From: Bacteroidota bacterium
GTDB lineage: Bacteria; Bacteroidota; Bacteroidia; Palsa-965
Direction: 5' to 3'
Length of the DNA stretch: 64,000 nucleotides
Assembly (NCBI GenBank): GCA_020402865.1
Contig: JADBYT010000010.1
Location: forward strand, 124,001-188,000
Shown here: piece by piece, positions 1 to 7,687 of the stretch
Layout of the letters: every line of letters starts with the position of its first letter
Numbering within the stretch: position 1 is the stretch's first letter
The notes under the pieces: model-generated
What the model saw: the letters and a program-made list of their open reading frames with translations, nothing else
What the model was told of the DNA's origin: nothing
The model's database searches: none
Program-made: the position numbers and the translations under genes

Positions 1-192
1 AATACTGAAAAACATGGTGTGCGAGTGATCGCCCTTGTCTTCAAAACGGTCATCAGCTTCATCCCACGAAATAATTTCACCGGTGTATTCAATAATTTTT
101 TTGCCCTTTTTAATGTTTTTGGCAGCAAAAACACCACGTCCGTGCACTTTTGATTCCTTCACGTAGTATTTGGGCTTCTTGGCTTCTTTCAT
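1..192 (-). CDS. SET-domain protein, N-terminal part (cut by window edge)
   Basis: The minus strand from an ATG at 192 reads 64 codons to the window edge without a stop. After a lysine-rich start, the reading KVHGRGVFAAKNIKKG followed by EYTGEIISWDEADDR is the opening of a SET domain, the lysine methyltransferase fold. Small free-standing SET proteins occur in many bacteria and their substrates are mostly unknown. The SAM-binding and catalytic motifs (NHS and GEELxxDY type) would lie beyond the edge and cannot be checked. The gene is separated from the next minus-strand gene by palindromic repeats, so it is probably transcribed on its own. Confidence 0.75.
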   Translation of the reverse strand, partial: MKEAKKPKYYVKESKVHGRGVFAAKNIKKGKKIIEYTGEIISWDEADDRFEDKGDHSHTMFFSI

Positions 193-225
193 TGGTTTGA
201 ATTGAGGAGTTGCAAATTTAGCATA

Positions 226-261
226 ATCTGTCAAATCTCGGCTCCGCTCGATTTGACAGAT
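226..261. repeat. Perfect 12-bp inverted repeat, REP-like copy 1
   Basis: The arms ATCTGTCAAATC (226-237) and GATTTGACAGAT (250-261) are perfectly complementary, with a 12-nt loop containing CGGCTCCGC. A related palindrome in the opposite orientation lies at 397-430. It sits between the end of the FAD-protein gene and the start of the SET gene, so it may end transcription from gldD. There is no clear T-tract, and the resemblance of the two copies suggests a dispersed repeat. Confidence 0.6.
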
Positions 262-363
262 GGCTTACGTCGTTTTTATGAATTTAAATTGGCGCTGCGC
301 TTGATTGTGGGGACGCTTCGCCGGACTTAACGGATGATGAATGTTTTTTGTCTGAATGTATTG

Positions 364-384
364 CGCCATCAATAAATGATGGCG
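364..384. repeat. Short perfect hairpin in the same intergenic gap
   Basis: CGCCATCA (364-371) and TGATGGCG (377-384) pair perfectly around a 5-nt loop. It lies 42 nt beyond the stop of the FAD-protein gene on the minus strand. It is terminator-like in shape but lacks a run of T on that strand. Confidence 0.45.
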
Positions 385-396
385 TAAAGAAACAGC

Positions 397-430
397 CCTG
401 TCAAATCGGGCGGAGCCGAAATTCGTCAGG
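397..430. repeat. REP-like palindrome copy 2, inverted, overlapping a stop codon
   Basis: Read on the minus strand this stretch closely matches 226-261: both have a TGTCAAATC-type arm, a CGGCTCCGC loop and a GATTTGACA arm. The arms here are imperfect, 8 of 10 outer bases pairing. The TGA stop of the FAD-protein gene (426-428) lies inside the repeat, so the last codons of that protein are encoded next to repeat sequence. Confidence 0.55.
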
Positions 431-1790
431 TGCAAAGTGTTTCCGCCAATGCAGCTGCCTGCGCACGAATTTCAGGTACCGCCGTAATTTCCCAGAGCAC
501 ACCGCGAATCATGGGGCCGAGCGCGAAGAGGCCGGATTGTTCATTTCCGGCTGCATCAATAAGCTGTCCGGTTTCGGTGGCATGAAGGCCAAGCGCGGAG
601 CGGTCGTAGGCAAGCATTCCGGCTGCAGCCATTTGCTTCACCAGCGCATTGCCTTCGCTCAGCCATTTGGATGAAGGGCCGGTGCAGTTTATCACTTTAG
701 CGGCTTCAATTGTTTGCCGTGTGTCTTTACCGCGAGGTTTCCACTGCGCAGTAATTAAATCGCCTTTTGCCTCAAGTGACGTGATGCGGCCAGCTGCTAC
801 AGTAAGTTGCCCGCGCGCAATGCACTCGTACACCACAGCCGCCGTGGCAGGCGGCAAACGGTGACGGGCCACACCCCAGATGTGACGTACGTGTTGCATA
901 AAATCATTACGCCATGCATCGTTGCCTTGCAGCCAGAGTTTTTGCAGCCAGGGGCGCAGACTGTCGGTAACGGCTGTCCAGCCAATACCCCGCTTTTCGG
1001 CCTCGCGGAGCTGCCCGCGGAAGATGCGCAGTTGTGTGCCAAGATCAGCTGCGGCCAGCATTTGTTCGCCAAAAGGCAGCCAGGGCATTTGCGGCGGCTG
1101 ATGCTGTGCCGGTAAAAAACCATGCGGCGACACCGATAAAATTTTACCACGGTGCCCGCGGCTGTGAAGCTCGCACACAAGATCGGCCATGGTGAGGCCG
1201 GAGCCGATGAGCAGCACAGTGGCCGCTGCATCCAGCCCGTGAAATGTATCGTAGTGCCAGGGATTTTTTTCGTACGCCGCATGCGAAACTACTGTGGCAG
1301 CCGCAGCAGGCGGCGCAGGCAGCAAATTGCCGCAGGCCAGCACCAGATGCGTGCCATGTAATTCGCCGCCTGCAGATAGTGTGCAGCGTACACCGGAATC
1401 CGTGTACTGCGCGGCCGTAATTTCAGCGGTTAGCAGTTGCAGCCGCCCGTTGCTTTCGTGCACGGCCTGCTGCAAACGTTGCGCAAGGTACTCGCCGAAA
1501 TACACACGCGGCACAAAATCGTTGGCCGATACCGTGCGGCCGGTGGAAAGCAGATAATCGTGAAAATCGTTGGGTACATCGGCAAAGCACGAAAGCTGCT
1601 TTACACGCACATTGAGCAGATGATGCTGTTTGTTGTGCGCGCCGTAGGCAAGACCACCGCCAAACGAACCGCTGCGCTCGGCAAGGGTAATTTTAAATTT
1701 CTTCTGCACATCGCTTCGCAGGAGATGCAGCGCCAGCAATGTGCCTGAGGTACCGCCTCCGGCAATAATCAGGTGTGCAGTACCGCTCAT
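426..1790 (-). CDS. FAD/NAD(P)-binding protein (YdhS-like)
   Basis: This 454-residue protein opens with a dinucleotide-binding Rossmann motif, IIAGGGTSGTLLALHLL, followed by an acidic-ended second strand. A second Rossmann-like motif, VLLIGSGLTMADLVCEL, lies near residues 190-205, and a third conserved block, INCTGPSSKW, comes late. That layout fits the family of uncharacterised FAD-NAD(P)-binding proteins typified by E. coli YdhS, whose substrate is unknown. There is no signal peptide, so it is expected in the cytoplasm. Its ATG overlaps the gldD stop by 4 bases (ATGA arrangement), so the two are probably co-translated. A direct role in gliding is not implied by sequence. The fold is secure; the reaction is not. 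Confidence 0.8.
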   Translation of the reverse strand: MSGTAHLIIAGGGTSGTLLALHLLRSDVQKKFKITLAERSGSFGGGLAYGAHNKQHHLLNVRVKQLSCFADVPNDFHDYLLSTGRTVSANDFVPRVYFGEYLAQRLQQAVHESNGRLQLLTAEITAAQYTDSGVRCTLSAGGELHGTHLVLACGNLLPAPPAAAATVVSHAAYEKNPWHYDTFHGLDAAATVLLIGSGLTMADLVCELHSRGHRGKILSVSPHGFLPAQHQPPQMPWLPFGEQMLAAADLGTQLRIFRGQLREAEKRGIGWTAVTDSLRPWLQKLWLQGNDAWRNDFMQHVRHIWGVARHRLPPATAAVVYECIARGQLTVAAGRITSLEAKGDLITAQWKPRGKDTRQTIEAAKVINCTGPSSKWLSEGNALVKQMAAAGMLAYDRSALGLHATETGQLIDAAGNEQSGLFALGPMIRGVLWEITAVPEIRAQAAALAETLCT

Positions 1791-2458
1791 TTCCTTTTCC
1801 TCTCTGCTTCGGCCGCCGGCTGAGGCTTTGCAGGTATTTCACCGCCTTTGGGCAGCGATACATCTTTCCACTTCAGCGTTTGCGTAATATGCTCCACATC
1901 CTGGCGGATAAAATCAAGCACCGGCTTAAGCGAATCTTTATTGGGCACCGCCATAAAATAAAGCGAGCCGCGAATGAAATGTTTCGTGCTGTCGGTTAAA
2001 TAAAACTGAATGGCTGTGGCGGCACTCGCACCCACATCCACCAACGTACCATATACCTTATCCTCCGGACGGATCACTTCCATTTCCTTGCGGCCCTGTG
2101 CTTTGGAGCGATGCTTTTCGGTAAGCTGCCACGAGGTATTGATAAGCTCCTCAAGCATGGTATCGTTGGTAATTTCCTTGTAACTCAGGTAAACGGTGGC
2201 CCCGAAACGATCCATCTGCACATCGCGCCAGCAGGGCTCCGGAGTGTTCGACATGCTTCTTGTAACCCTTGCATAATCGGGCATTTCAAACGTGTACGGG
2301 CATTCGGCATCATAGCTTACCCATTTCTTTTCGGGAAGGGCAATACGGAAATAGCCGCGCGGACGGGGCGTTTGCACTTCATCATCGTCATCATCGCATC
2401 CGGCAAGGGAAAACGAGGCTGCGGCAAGCATTAAAATAAGCAGGCGAAACATACGCAT
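1787..2458 (-). CDS. gldD: Gliding motility lipoprotein GldD
   Basis: From the ATG at 2458 the protein has 223 residues. It starts with a lipoprotein signal ending in LAGC and then an acidic run DDDDDE. The PRGYFRIALPEKKW and CPYTFEMPDYA stretches are characteristic of GldD, an outer-membrane-associated lipoprotein needed for gliding and type IX secretion in Flavobacterium. An in-frame ATG 11 codons upstream (2491) would place charged residues before the signal, and the -7 box at 2464-2471 would then lie inside the gene, so the downstream start is preferred. The gene is divergent from the secreted-protein/pyrrole operon and overlaps the FAD-protein gene by 4 bases. Confidence 0.88.
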   Translation of the reverse strand: MRMFRLLILMLAAASFSLAGCDDDDDEVQTPRPRGYFRIALPEKKWVSYDAECPYTFEMPDYARVTRSMSNTPEPCWRDVQMDRFGATVYLSYKEITNDTMLEELINTSWQLTEKHRSKAQGRKEMEVIRPEDKVYGTLVDVGASAATAIQFYLTDSTKHFIRGSLYFMAVPNKDSLKPVLDFIRQDVEHITQTLKWKDVSLPKGGEIPAKPQPAAEAERKRK

Positions 2459-2463
2459 AGCAG

Positions 2464-2471
2464 CAAAGATA
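2464..2471 (-). promoter_or_regulatory. -7 box of the gldD promoter
   Basis: On the minus strand the bases read TATCTTTG, a perfect Bacteroidota TAnnTTTG box. It ends 6 bases before the gldD ATG at 2458, which would place the transcript start at or next to the start codon. No convincing -33 TTTG was found at the usual spacing. Confidence 0.5.
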
Positions 2472-2496
2472 ATTTTTGAGCGGCCTCGCACTCATT

Positions 2497-2523
2497 TTTG
2501 TGTCGATTTTCGGCATAGATTTG
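2497..2523 (+). promoter_or_regulatory. Promoter of the secreted-protein/pyrrole-module operon
   Basis: TTTG at 2497-2500 and TAGATTTG at 2516-2523 match the Bacteroidota -33/-7 consensus. Their 15-nt spacing is shorter than usual, so the -33 assignment is weaker than the -7 box. The ATG at 2548 follows 25 nt later. The next three genes have no gap for another promoter. Confidence 0.5.
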
Positions 2524-2547
2524 GAGAACAAATCCTAAAATCAACGT

Positions 2548-3015
2548 ATGCACCGCCTGCTTATTTTCTTTCTGTTCATTTCAACACCGGTTTTGGCAAA
2601 AAAAACCATCGCCGCCCAGCTGCTCAAACAATCGGGGCACGTGGTTCAGGTACGTGTATGTAATGCGCCGGGATTTCCCGCACAAAAAAATAATCCTACA
2701 CCCGATACCTACAGGCTGGTGGTGCAGGAAGTATATAAATCAGAAACGCTGAAAGCCGGCGATACCATTGCCGTAACTGCTGCACTTTTTTCGCTGGCGG
2801 TGGATACACTCGGCCAGCCCTATTTCAGCAACAATATCCAACCCGATAAAGTATTTATCCTCTTCCTCAACAAAGAAACGCCACGCAGCTATTCTTACAA
2901 CAAAAGGAATTATACCCTGCATTACCTTACCGATCCTGAACTGGGCATGCAGCCGTTTTCACTGCACCTGCACTACTGGCTCACCGAAACACAAAGCAAA
3001 AAGAAGAAAAAATAA
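2548..3015 (+). CDS. Small secreted protein of unknown function, first gene of the pyrrole-module operon
   Basis: The 155-residue product begins with a clear signal peptide (basic start, LLIFFLFIST core, cleavage near VLA-KK). A mixed alpha/beta body of roughly 130 residues follows, ending in five lysines. The middle reads YRLVVQEVYKSETLKAGDTI, an immunoglobulin- or NTR-like strand pattern, but I do not recognise the family. It has one cysteine in the mature part. Only 4 bases separate its stop from the carrier-protein ATG, so it is almost certainly on the same transcript as the adenylation module. Whether it takes part in that pathway, for example in export or at the cell surface, cannot be told from sequence. 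Confidence 0.7.
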   Translation: MHRLLIFFLFISTPVLAKKTIAAQLLKQSGHVVQVRVCNAPGFPAQKNNPTPDTYRLVVQEVYKSETLKAGDTIAVTAALFSLAVDTLGQPYFSNNIQPDKVFILFLNKETPRSYSYNKRNYTLHYLTDPELGMQPFSLHLHYWLTETQSKKKKK

Positions 3016-3019
3016 GTGT

Positions 3020-3283
3020 ATGCCGAACGTTAGTAACGATACCATTAAAGCCGAAGTACGCCGTTTTCTGGATGAAAATTTATTTGCCGGAAAACCGGAT
3101 ACTTCATTTACTGATGACACGCCGCTCATCAGCTCGCGCCTTATGGATTCCATTTTGGCGCTCAAATTAGTGAGCCATCTCGAAACCACGTTCAATATTG
3201 AATTTGAAGCGCACGAGGTGGATCAGGATAATTTGAATACAGTGAATGTGATTACTGAATTTGTGGCTAAGAAATGTCAGTAA
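3020..3283 (+). CDS. Free-standing acyl/peptidyl carrier protein
   Basis: This 87-residue protein is a carrier domain. The phosphopantetheine site is Ser44 in LMDSILALKLV, with Asp43 before it as in the DSL/DSI motif. The preceding TPLISSRLMD and the following HLETTFNIEF are the usual helix-II surroundings, and DNLNTVNVITEFV closes helix IV. Carrier proteins of this short type serve stand-alone adenylating enzymes such as those of pyoluteorin (PltL) and prodiginines (PigG, RedO). Its last 10 bases overlap the start of the ligase gene, implying translational coupling and a matched pair. It is unlikely to be the fatty-acid ACP, whose gene normally neighbours fabF. Confidence 0.88.
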   Translation: MPNVSNDTIKAEVRRFLDENLFAGKPDTSFTDDTPLISSRLMDSILALKLVSHLETTFNIEFEAHEVDQDNLNTVNVITEFVAKKCQ

Positions 3284-4755
3284 ATCCTGCATCGCTGTAT
3301 GAACTGTTTGAACGGACAGCAAAACAGTTTCCGGAAAAGGAAGCTATTTCTCACAGTGATGACCGATATGCCTTGTACGGTTGGCTTTCTGAAGGGGTAA
3401 ACCAAATTGCTGATTATCTTACACGTAACGGGCTTGTTCCTAAGCAACGGGTTTTGCTTATGGACGACAAATCGATAACTACAATATGCCATTTGCTTGC
3501 GGTATTGAAATGCGGATGTGCTGTAGTTCCTTTTGATCCAACAATTAGCTCCGAACGATTAGATTTTCTTGTTCAGGATCTGCAACCACAATTGATATTA
3601 TTCAGAGAAGATTGGCCTCACCTGCCTGTTGTGCCGCACAAGGGATATACTCAACTTTATGAATTTGATTACGGCTATTTAGGATATTTCCTCGCCCAAA
3701 CAGAAGCCCACAAGGATGATCTGGCTTACATCCTTTTTACATCTGGTTCAACTGGTAAACCGAAAGGTGTAACTCTTACACATGCCAATATTCTGGCATT
3801 CATCTACTGGGCACAAGACACGTTTAATTTCAGCAGCGATGAACTATTTGCAGGCATCGCTCCGCTCTATTTCGATCTTTCGCTTCTCGATTTGTTTGGT
3901 GCATTTGTGTGCGGCGGAAGTGTAGTGCTTTATGGGCAAAACGAAGTAAGTAATGCCCGATTTCTGGCGCAGCACATTGCACAACGAGGAATCACCAACC
4001 TCTACACCACACCCAGCACCTTGCGGTTGCTGCAGCAATTTGGCGGCGCGGCAAAGCAGCAATATCCACATATCAAACGTGTGCTCTTTGCCGGCGAAGT
4101 ATTCGAACCAAAAGCCTTGCACCAGTGGATGCAGCAACTTCCGCAGGCGCGTTTTTACAACCTCTACGGCCCAACCGAAAGCAATGTGTGCACCTGGTAC
4201 GAAATAGAAAGACCGGTTGACGACACGCGCACACAGCCCTACCCGATTGGCAAAGCCTGTACAGGTATGGAACTTCGTATTAACGAAAGCAACGGCGAAC
4301 TGCTCATTGCCGGGCCGCAGCTTTCGCCGGGATACTGGAACCGCGATGCACTGAACAGCGAAAAATTCAGCGAGGCCGATGGAAAAACCTGGTACCACAG
4401 CGGCGACCGTGTGCGGCTTGAAAACGGGAATTATGTGTATGAAGGCCGCACCGACCGCATGCTGAAAAAGCGCGGCTACCGCGTGGAACCGGAACAAATT
4501 GAACACGTGCTGCTGCAGTCGGAACATGTGCACGAAGCCGCCGTAATTGGCGGCACAGACACCGACGGCTATGCCTTTCTCGCCGCATTTATAGCGTTGA
4601 ATACACCGGCCGGCGAAATGCTGCTGACTCTGAAAAATCATTGTGCCGCACATTTGCCGCATTACATGATTCCCGAACGCATTATCTTCATGGCACAGCT
4701 TCCGAAAACCGGCAGCGGCAAAATCGACTATCAGGCACTGAAACAGCAGCTATGA
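3274..4755 (+). CDS. Stand-alone amino-acid adenylating enzyme, predicted L-prolyl-AMP ligase
   Basis: The 493-residue protein is a complete adenylation domain with A3 motif LFTSGSTGKPKG (about 164-175), A5 NLYGPTE (296-302), A8 near GRTDRMLKKRGYRVE and the A10 lysine in PKTGSGKID. Aligning by eye to GrsA-PheA, the specificity pocket residues are Asp201, Leu202, Leu205, Tyr244, Leu271, Ala273, Leu297, Val305 and Cys306. This gives DLLYLALVC, which as I recall is the code of the prolyl ligases PltF, RedM and PigI. It should activate L-proline and load the carrier encoded just upstream. There is no condensation or carrier domain fused to it. The reaction type is very secure; proline specificity is a strong inference. 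Confidence 0.88.
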   Translation: MSVNPASLYELFERTAKQFPEKEAISHSDDRYALYGWLSEGVNQIADYLTRNGLVPKQRVLLMDDKSITTICHLLAVLKCGCAVVPFDPTISSERLDFLVQDLQPQLILFREDWPHLPVVPHKGYTQLYEFDYGYLGYFLAQTEAHKDDLAYILFTSGSTGKPKGVTLTHANILAFIYWAQDTFNFSSDELFAGIAPLYFDLSLLDLFGAFVCGGSVVLYGQNEVSNARFLAQHIAQRGITNLYTTPSTLRLLQQFGGAAKQQYPHIKRVLFAGEVFEPKALHQWMQQLPQARFYNLYGPTESNVCTWYEIERPVDDTRTQPYPIGKACTGMELRINESNGELLIAGPQLSPGYWNRDALNSEKFSEADGKTWYHSGDRVRLENGNYVYEGRTDRMLKKRGYRVEPEQIEHVLLQSEHVHEAAVIGGTDTDGYAFLAAFIALNTPAGEMLLTLKNHCAAHLPHYMIPERIIFMAQLPKTGSGKIDYQALKQQL

Positions 4756-5864
4756 ACTTTGGCTACACCGCATCGCAGCTTGCCATACGCGCACAGGCGC
4801 TGGAACTCGGGCGCGCACTTCCGCAGCCCGAAGCCGGTGCACACTGCTTTGCGCCCGAAGCCTGGCAGCAGCTTGCCAACGCCGGCTACACCGGTTTGAT
4901 TTTACCCGAAGCCGTTGGCGGTGCCGCACTCAGCGCCACAGAAGCAGCCGTGGCGCTCGAAGCATTAGCCACCACCTGCAGCGATACCGGCCTGCTGTTT
5001 TCGCTGGGCGCACATCTTTGCGCGGGCGTAATACCCGTGTGGCTTCATGGCAATGCCGCGCAGCAGGAAGTTTTGCATGAAGTAAGCAACGGCCGCTGCA
5101 TCATTGCCAACGCCATTACCGAATCGCATTCGGGCAGTAATGCGTTTGCGCTGCACACCGGCGCGGTGAAAAATGCCGCGGGCTACACACTCAGCGGACA
5201 CAAGGTTTTTTGCACCAATGCCCCGCTGGCGCAGCTGTTTGTGGTGTATGCACTTACCGATGCGCAAAAGGGATTTTTCGGCGGTATCTCCGCCTTTCTG
5301 CTGCCGCGCGAAATTCTGCATGTGGGGCCGTCGCTGGCAAAAGAAGCCCTGCAAACTTCGCCCGCCGCCGAACTCATGCTTAACGATGTACACGCCGAAG
5401 AAACCGCTTTGCTGGGCAAACCCGGCGCCGGCGTAAGCATCTTCATGCAATCAATGAACTGGGAACGCACGCTGCTTTCGGCTTTGCATTGCGGCACCAT
5501 GCAGCTTTTGCTCAACCGCTGCACCGATTATGTAAAGCAACGTCAAACCGGCAACGGCACGCTTGCACAGCATCAGGCCGTACAGTTTAAACTGGCCGAA
5601 ATGGCGGTGGATATTGAAACCGCGCGCCTGCTGGTGTACAAAGCCGCCACACAACTTGATGCCGGTAAAAATGCAAACACCGCCGCCATCAAAGCCAAAA
5701 TACACGCCAGCGAAGCCTTTGTACGCGTGGCTTCAGCCGCCGTACAGTTGCATGGCGGCAACGGAATTACTTCTGCCTACGCGCTTACGCAGTTTCTTGC
5801 CGATGCGCAGGCCGCCTGTATTTATTCGGGACCGAATGAGGTGTTGCGGGGGATGCTGGGATAA
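4752..5864 (+). CDS. Acyl-CoA-dehydrogenase-like flavoprotein, predicted prolyl-carrier dehydrogenase
   Basis: The ATG at 4752 overlaps the ligase stop (ATGA), giving 370 residues; upstream in-frame codons read through the ligase gene and are not used. The fold is acyl-CoA dehydrogenase: FAD-binding ITESHSGSN near 122-130 and a C-terminal LHGGNGIT block. The usual catalytic Glu of IYEG is replaced (IYSGPNEV), but Glu238 in MNWERTLL matches the base position of isovaleryl-CoA dehydrogenase (LDLERLVL). As I recall, prolyl-carrier oxidases such as RedW also use that site. In context it should oxidise prolyl-S-carrier to the pyrrole-2-carboxyl thioester. A short-chain acyl-CoA substrate is the alternative, but the tight operon argues against it. 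Confidence 0.85.
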   Translation: MNFGYTASQLAIRAQALELGRALPQPEAGAHCFAPEAWQQLANAGYTGLILPEAVGGAALSATEAAVALEALATTCSDTGLLFSLGAHLCAGVIPVWLHGNAAQQEVLHEVSNGRCIIANAITESHSGSNAFALHTGAVKNAAGYTLSGHKVFCTNAPLAQLFVVYALTDAQKGFFGGISAFLLPREILHVGPSLAKEALQTSPAAELMLNDVHAEETALLGKPGAGVSIFMQSMNWERTLLSALHCGTMQLLLNRCTDYVKQRQTGNGTLAQHQAVQFKLAEMAVDIETARLLVYKAATQLDAGKNANTAAIKAKIHASEAFVRVASAAVQLHGGNGITSAYALTQFLADAQAACIYSGPNEVLRGMLG

Positions 5865-5880
5865 TTTAAAATATACAACA

Positions 5881-5955
5881 ATACGGTTTTCCAAAAATCA
5901 ATTCCTTTCATTAATTTATATCATCACATGTCTGACCTGCATCTCGTGCCATTAA
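5881..5955 (+). pseudogene. Apparent lipoprotein signal remnant cut off by a stop
   Basis: In the same frame as the next gene, codons from 5881 read a typical lipoprotein signal: basic RFSKNQ, a hydrophobic core FLSLIYIITCLTC and an ISC lipobox at 5941-5949. The first codon is ATA rather than ATG, and TAA at 5953-5955 ends the reading two codons after the lipobox Cys. The next 11 codons are open and run into the ORF starting at 5986/5989. This looks like a decayed N-terminus, or two sequence errors. Confidence 0.5.
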
Positions 5956-5988
5956 AAACCGGGAAACAGCTCTCCATCCAAAACTGTG

Positions 5989-6414
5989 ATGCCAGTACAA
6001 GAGCAAGTTACTACTGAAAAATTTCCGATTGAACCCAAACACCAAAGAATCAAAAAAATAATAGAAGAGATCAATAATCTTCCTAATTGTGATGAAATCA
6101 GACTACTAAAATTCAGTACGGAATCAATCTGTAAATCCCCCCGTGATAAAGACTTTATACTTTACAAATCTCAAATAGCAGCTCAGGTAGTTTCAAAGAA
6201 AAAACGTAACGACTCTACTCTTATTATCAGAACAGAAGCTGTTTATGATTTACAATCATTCAAAGGATTAGCAGTATGTTCTAACGATACAATCTATCTT
6301 ACAACTTATCGCGACACTACAGAACCCTCGGCCGCTGCTTATGTGAAATACTGTTTCGAATATACGATACGCATAAAAAAAGGTAAAAAATATAAGGTCG
6401 CAATCTACCGATGA
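5989..6414 (+). CDS. Hypothetical protein, probably a lipoprotein that has lost its signal
   Basis: From ATG 5989 (a GTG lies one codon earlier) the product has 141 residues. It is lysine-rich and AT-rich compared with its neighbours, with alternating strands in the second half (LIIRTEAVYDLQSF, DTIYLTTYRD) and a very basic end. No family is recognised. In-frame lipoprotein-signal-like codons lie just upstream, blocked by a TAA at 5953, so the protein may be a cytoplasmic remnant of a former lipoprotein. The lower GC and lack of relation to the module upstream suggest an insertion of accessory DNA. Confidence 0.5.
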   Translation: MPVQEQVTTEKFPIEPKHQRIKKIIEEINNLPNCDEIRLLKFSTESICKSPRDKDFILYKSQIAAQVVSKKKRNDSTLIIRTEAVYDLQSFKGLAVCSNDTIYLTTYRDTTEPSAAAYVKYCFEYTIRIKKGKKYKVAIYR

Positions 6415-6592
6415 CAATTGAGTTCATCCTGAGAGGCTGTTTATTAATTAAACACACTAACCTGTAAAGACAGGATTTTTATATATACATTTACAATAAT
6501 CAAGCTCCATAAAGTAAGGAATAACCCTCTCCCGTCTCCCTTGAGTTAATCCGGCTTACGTTTGATAAAAACACACGATTGATGGTGTTTTT

Positions 6593-7672
6593 ATGAATAG
6601 ATTAGTTGGTCTGGATATTATACGCGCAACAGCTATTCTGCTGGTTGTGCTCTCGCATGCATTCCGGTTTTCACCGTTGAGTGCGTGGTTTCAACTACAT
6701 ATATCCCCCGCACTGGGACAAATTGGGGTAGAGCTTTTCTTCGCATTGAGCGGATTCCTCATTGGACGCATTTTAATTCGTGAAACAGATTCATCCGTTT
6801 CTTCCCTCAATCCACTTCATTTTTGGGGGCGAAGATGGATGCGTACACTTCCCGCCTACTATTTTGCCTTACTCCTGTTTCCCCTCTTAAATCGGCTACT
6901 TCACAATCAACCCTTCCCTGAAATCTCATCCTACTTTGTATTCACACAAAACCTCTGCACGCCACATCCCGAATATTTCGGTATTGCATGGAGTCTTTCT
7001 GTGGAAGAATGGGCTTACCTGTTTACTCCGTTAGGCTTGATAATTATTGGGAAAACCTCGCGGCTATCAGGCCAAAACTCGTTATTACGTTATAGTTTGC
7101 TGCTTATTTCTGCAGGAACAATGATCCGGTTCTTTCACCCTGCACTTCATTCGGCAGAGGCCGGAAGTTGGGATGCATTGGTGCGTAAAATTGTACTGTA
7201 TCGCCTTGATGCAATCGGATATGGTTTGCTTGCCGCAGCTATTCCAATCAAAAATATCAGCACCAAACAACTTGCGGCCATCAGCTTCTCACTAATGAGC
7301 GGAGCCACATTGGTCTATTTACTCGGCGGCGGAACCAGCGATTCAATTAATTATTACACCTGCATCCTGCTTCTCCCGCTAACGGGCATGGGATTCGCAA
7401 GCTTTGTGCTTCTGGCTTCGCGCATGCAAACCACACGCAAATCAACGATCATATCGGTTGTCCGGTTTGTAAGTATTGTTTCCTACTCACTATACCTTGT
7501 GCATTCTCACTTGTGGGAATACACCCTTTCCGTATTCCCCGAAAATCCGCCTGCCGCAATTGCATGGTCGTATTTCGTCGGTTATTGCATTTGCTCAGTG
7601 TTGTTGGCTTATCTGCTGTACAGAGGCATAGAAAAACCCTTACTGATGCTGCGCGACAAATACCTGCCTTGA
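6593..7672 (+). CDS. Acyltransferase 3 family membrane protein (OafA/YrhL-like)
   Basis: The 359-residue protein begins RLVGLDIIRATAILLVVLSHAFRF, with the conserved arginine after the first helix start and the LSH histidine of acyltransferase-3 enzymes. About ten hydrophobic segments follow, with the conserved GVELFFALSGFLIGRI and an internal SLSVEEWAYLF block. Family members transfer acetyl or other short acyl groups to sugars, peptidoglycan or antibiotics at the membrane. There is no C-terminal SGNH domain. The gene stands alone, 178 bases after the previous gene. A role in acylating a product of the nearby pyrrole module is possible but unsupported. Confidence 0.85.
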   Translation: MNRLVGLDIIRATAILLVVLSHAFRFSPLSAWFQLHISPALGQIGVELFFALSGFLIGRILIRETDSSVSSLNPLHFWGRRWMRTLPAYYFALLLFPLLNRLLHNQPFPEISSYFVFTQNLCTPHPEYFGIAWSLSVEEWAYLFTPLGLIIIGKTSRLSGQNSLLRYSLLLISAGTMIRFFHPALHSAEAGSWDALVRKIVLYRLDAIGYGLLAAAIPIKNISTKQLAAISFSLMSGATLVYLLGGGTSDSINYYTCILLLPLTGMGFASFVLLASRMQTTRKSTIISVVRFVSIVSYSLYLVHSHLWEYTLSVFPENPPAAIAWSYFVGYCICSVLLAYLLYRGIEKPLLMLRDKYLP

Positions 7673-7687
7673 AACCGCGCAACTCAC

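Noticed and set aside
3844-4662. 272-codon minus-strand frame opposite the adenylating enzyme
   Set aside because: Antisense to a complete A-domain; no own motifs.
3020-5864. Fragment of a full NRPS assembly line
   Set aside because: No condensation, thioesterase or further carrier domains are found on either side.
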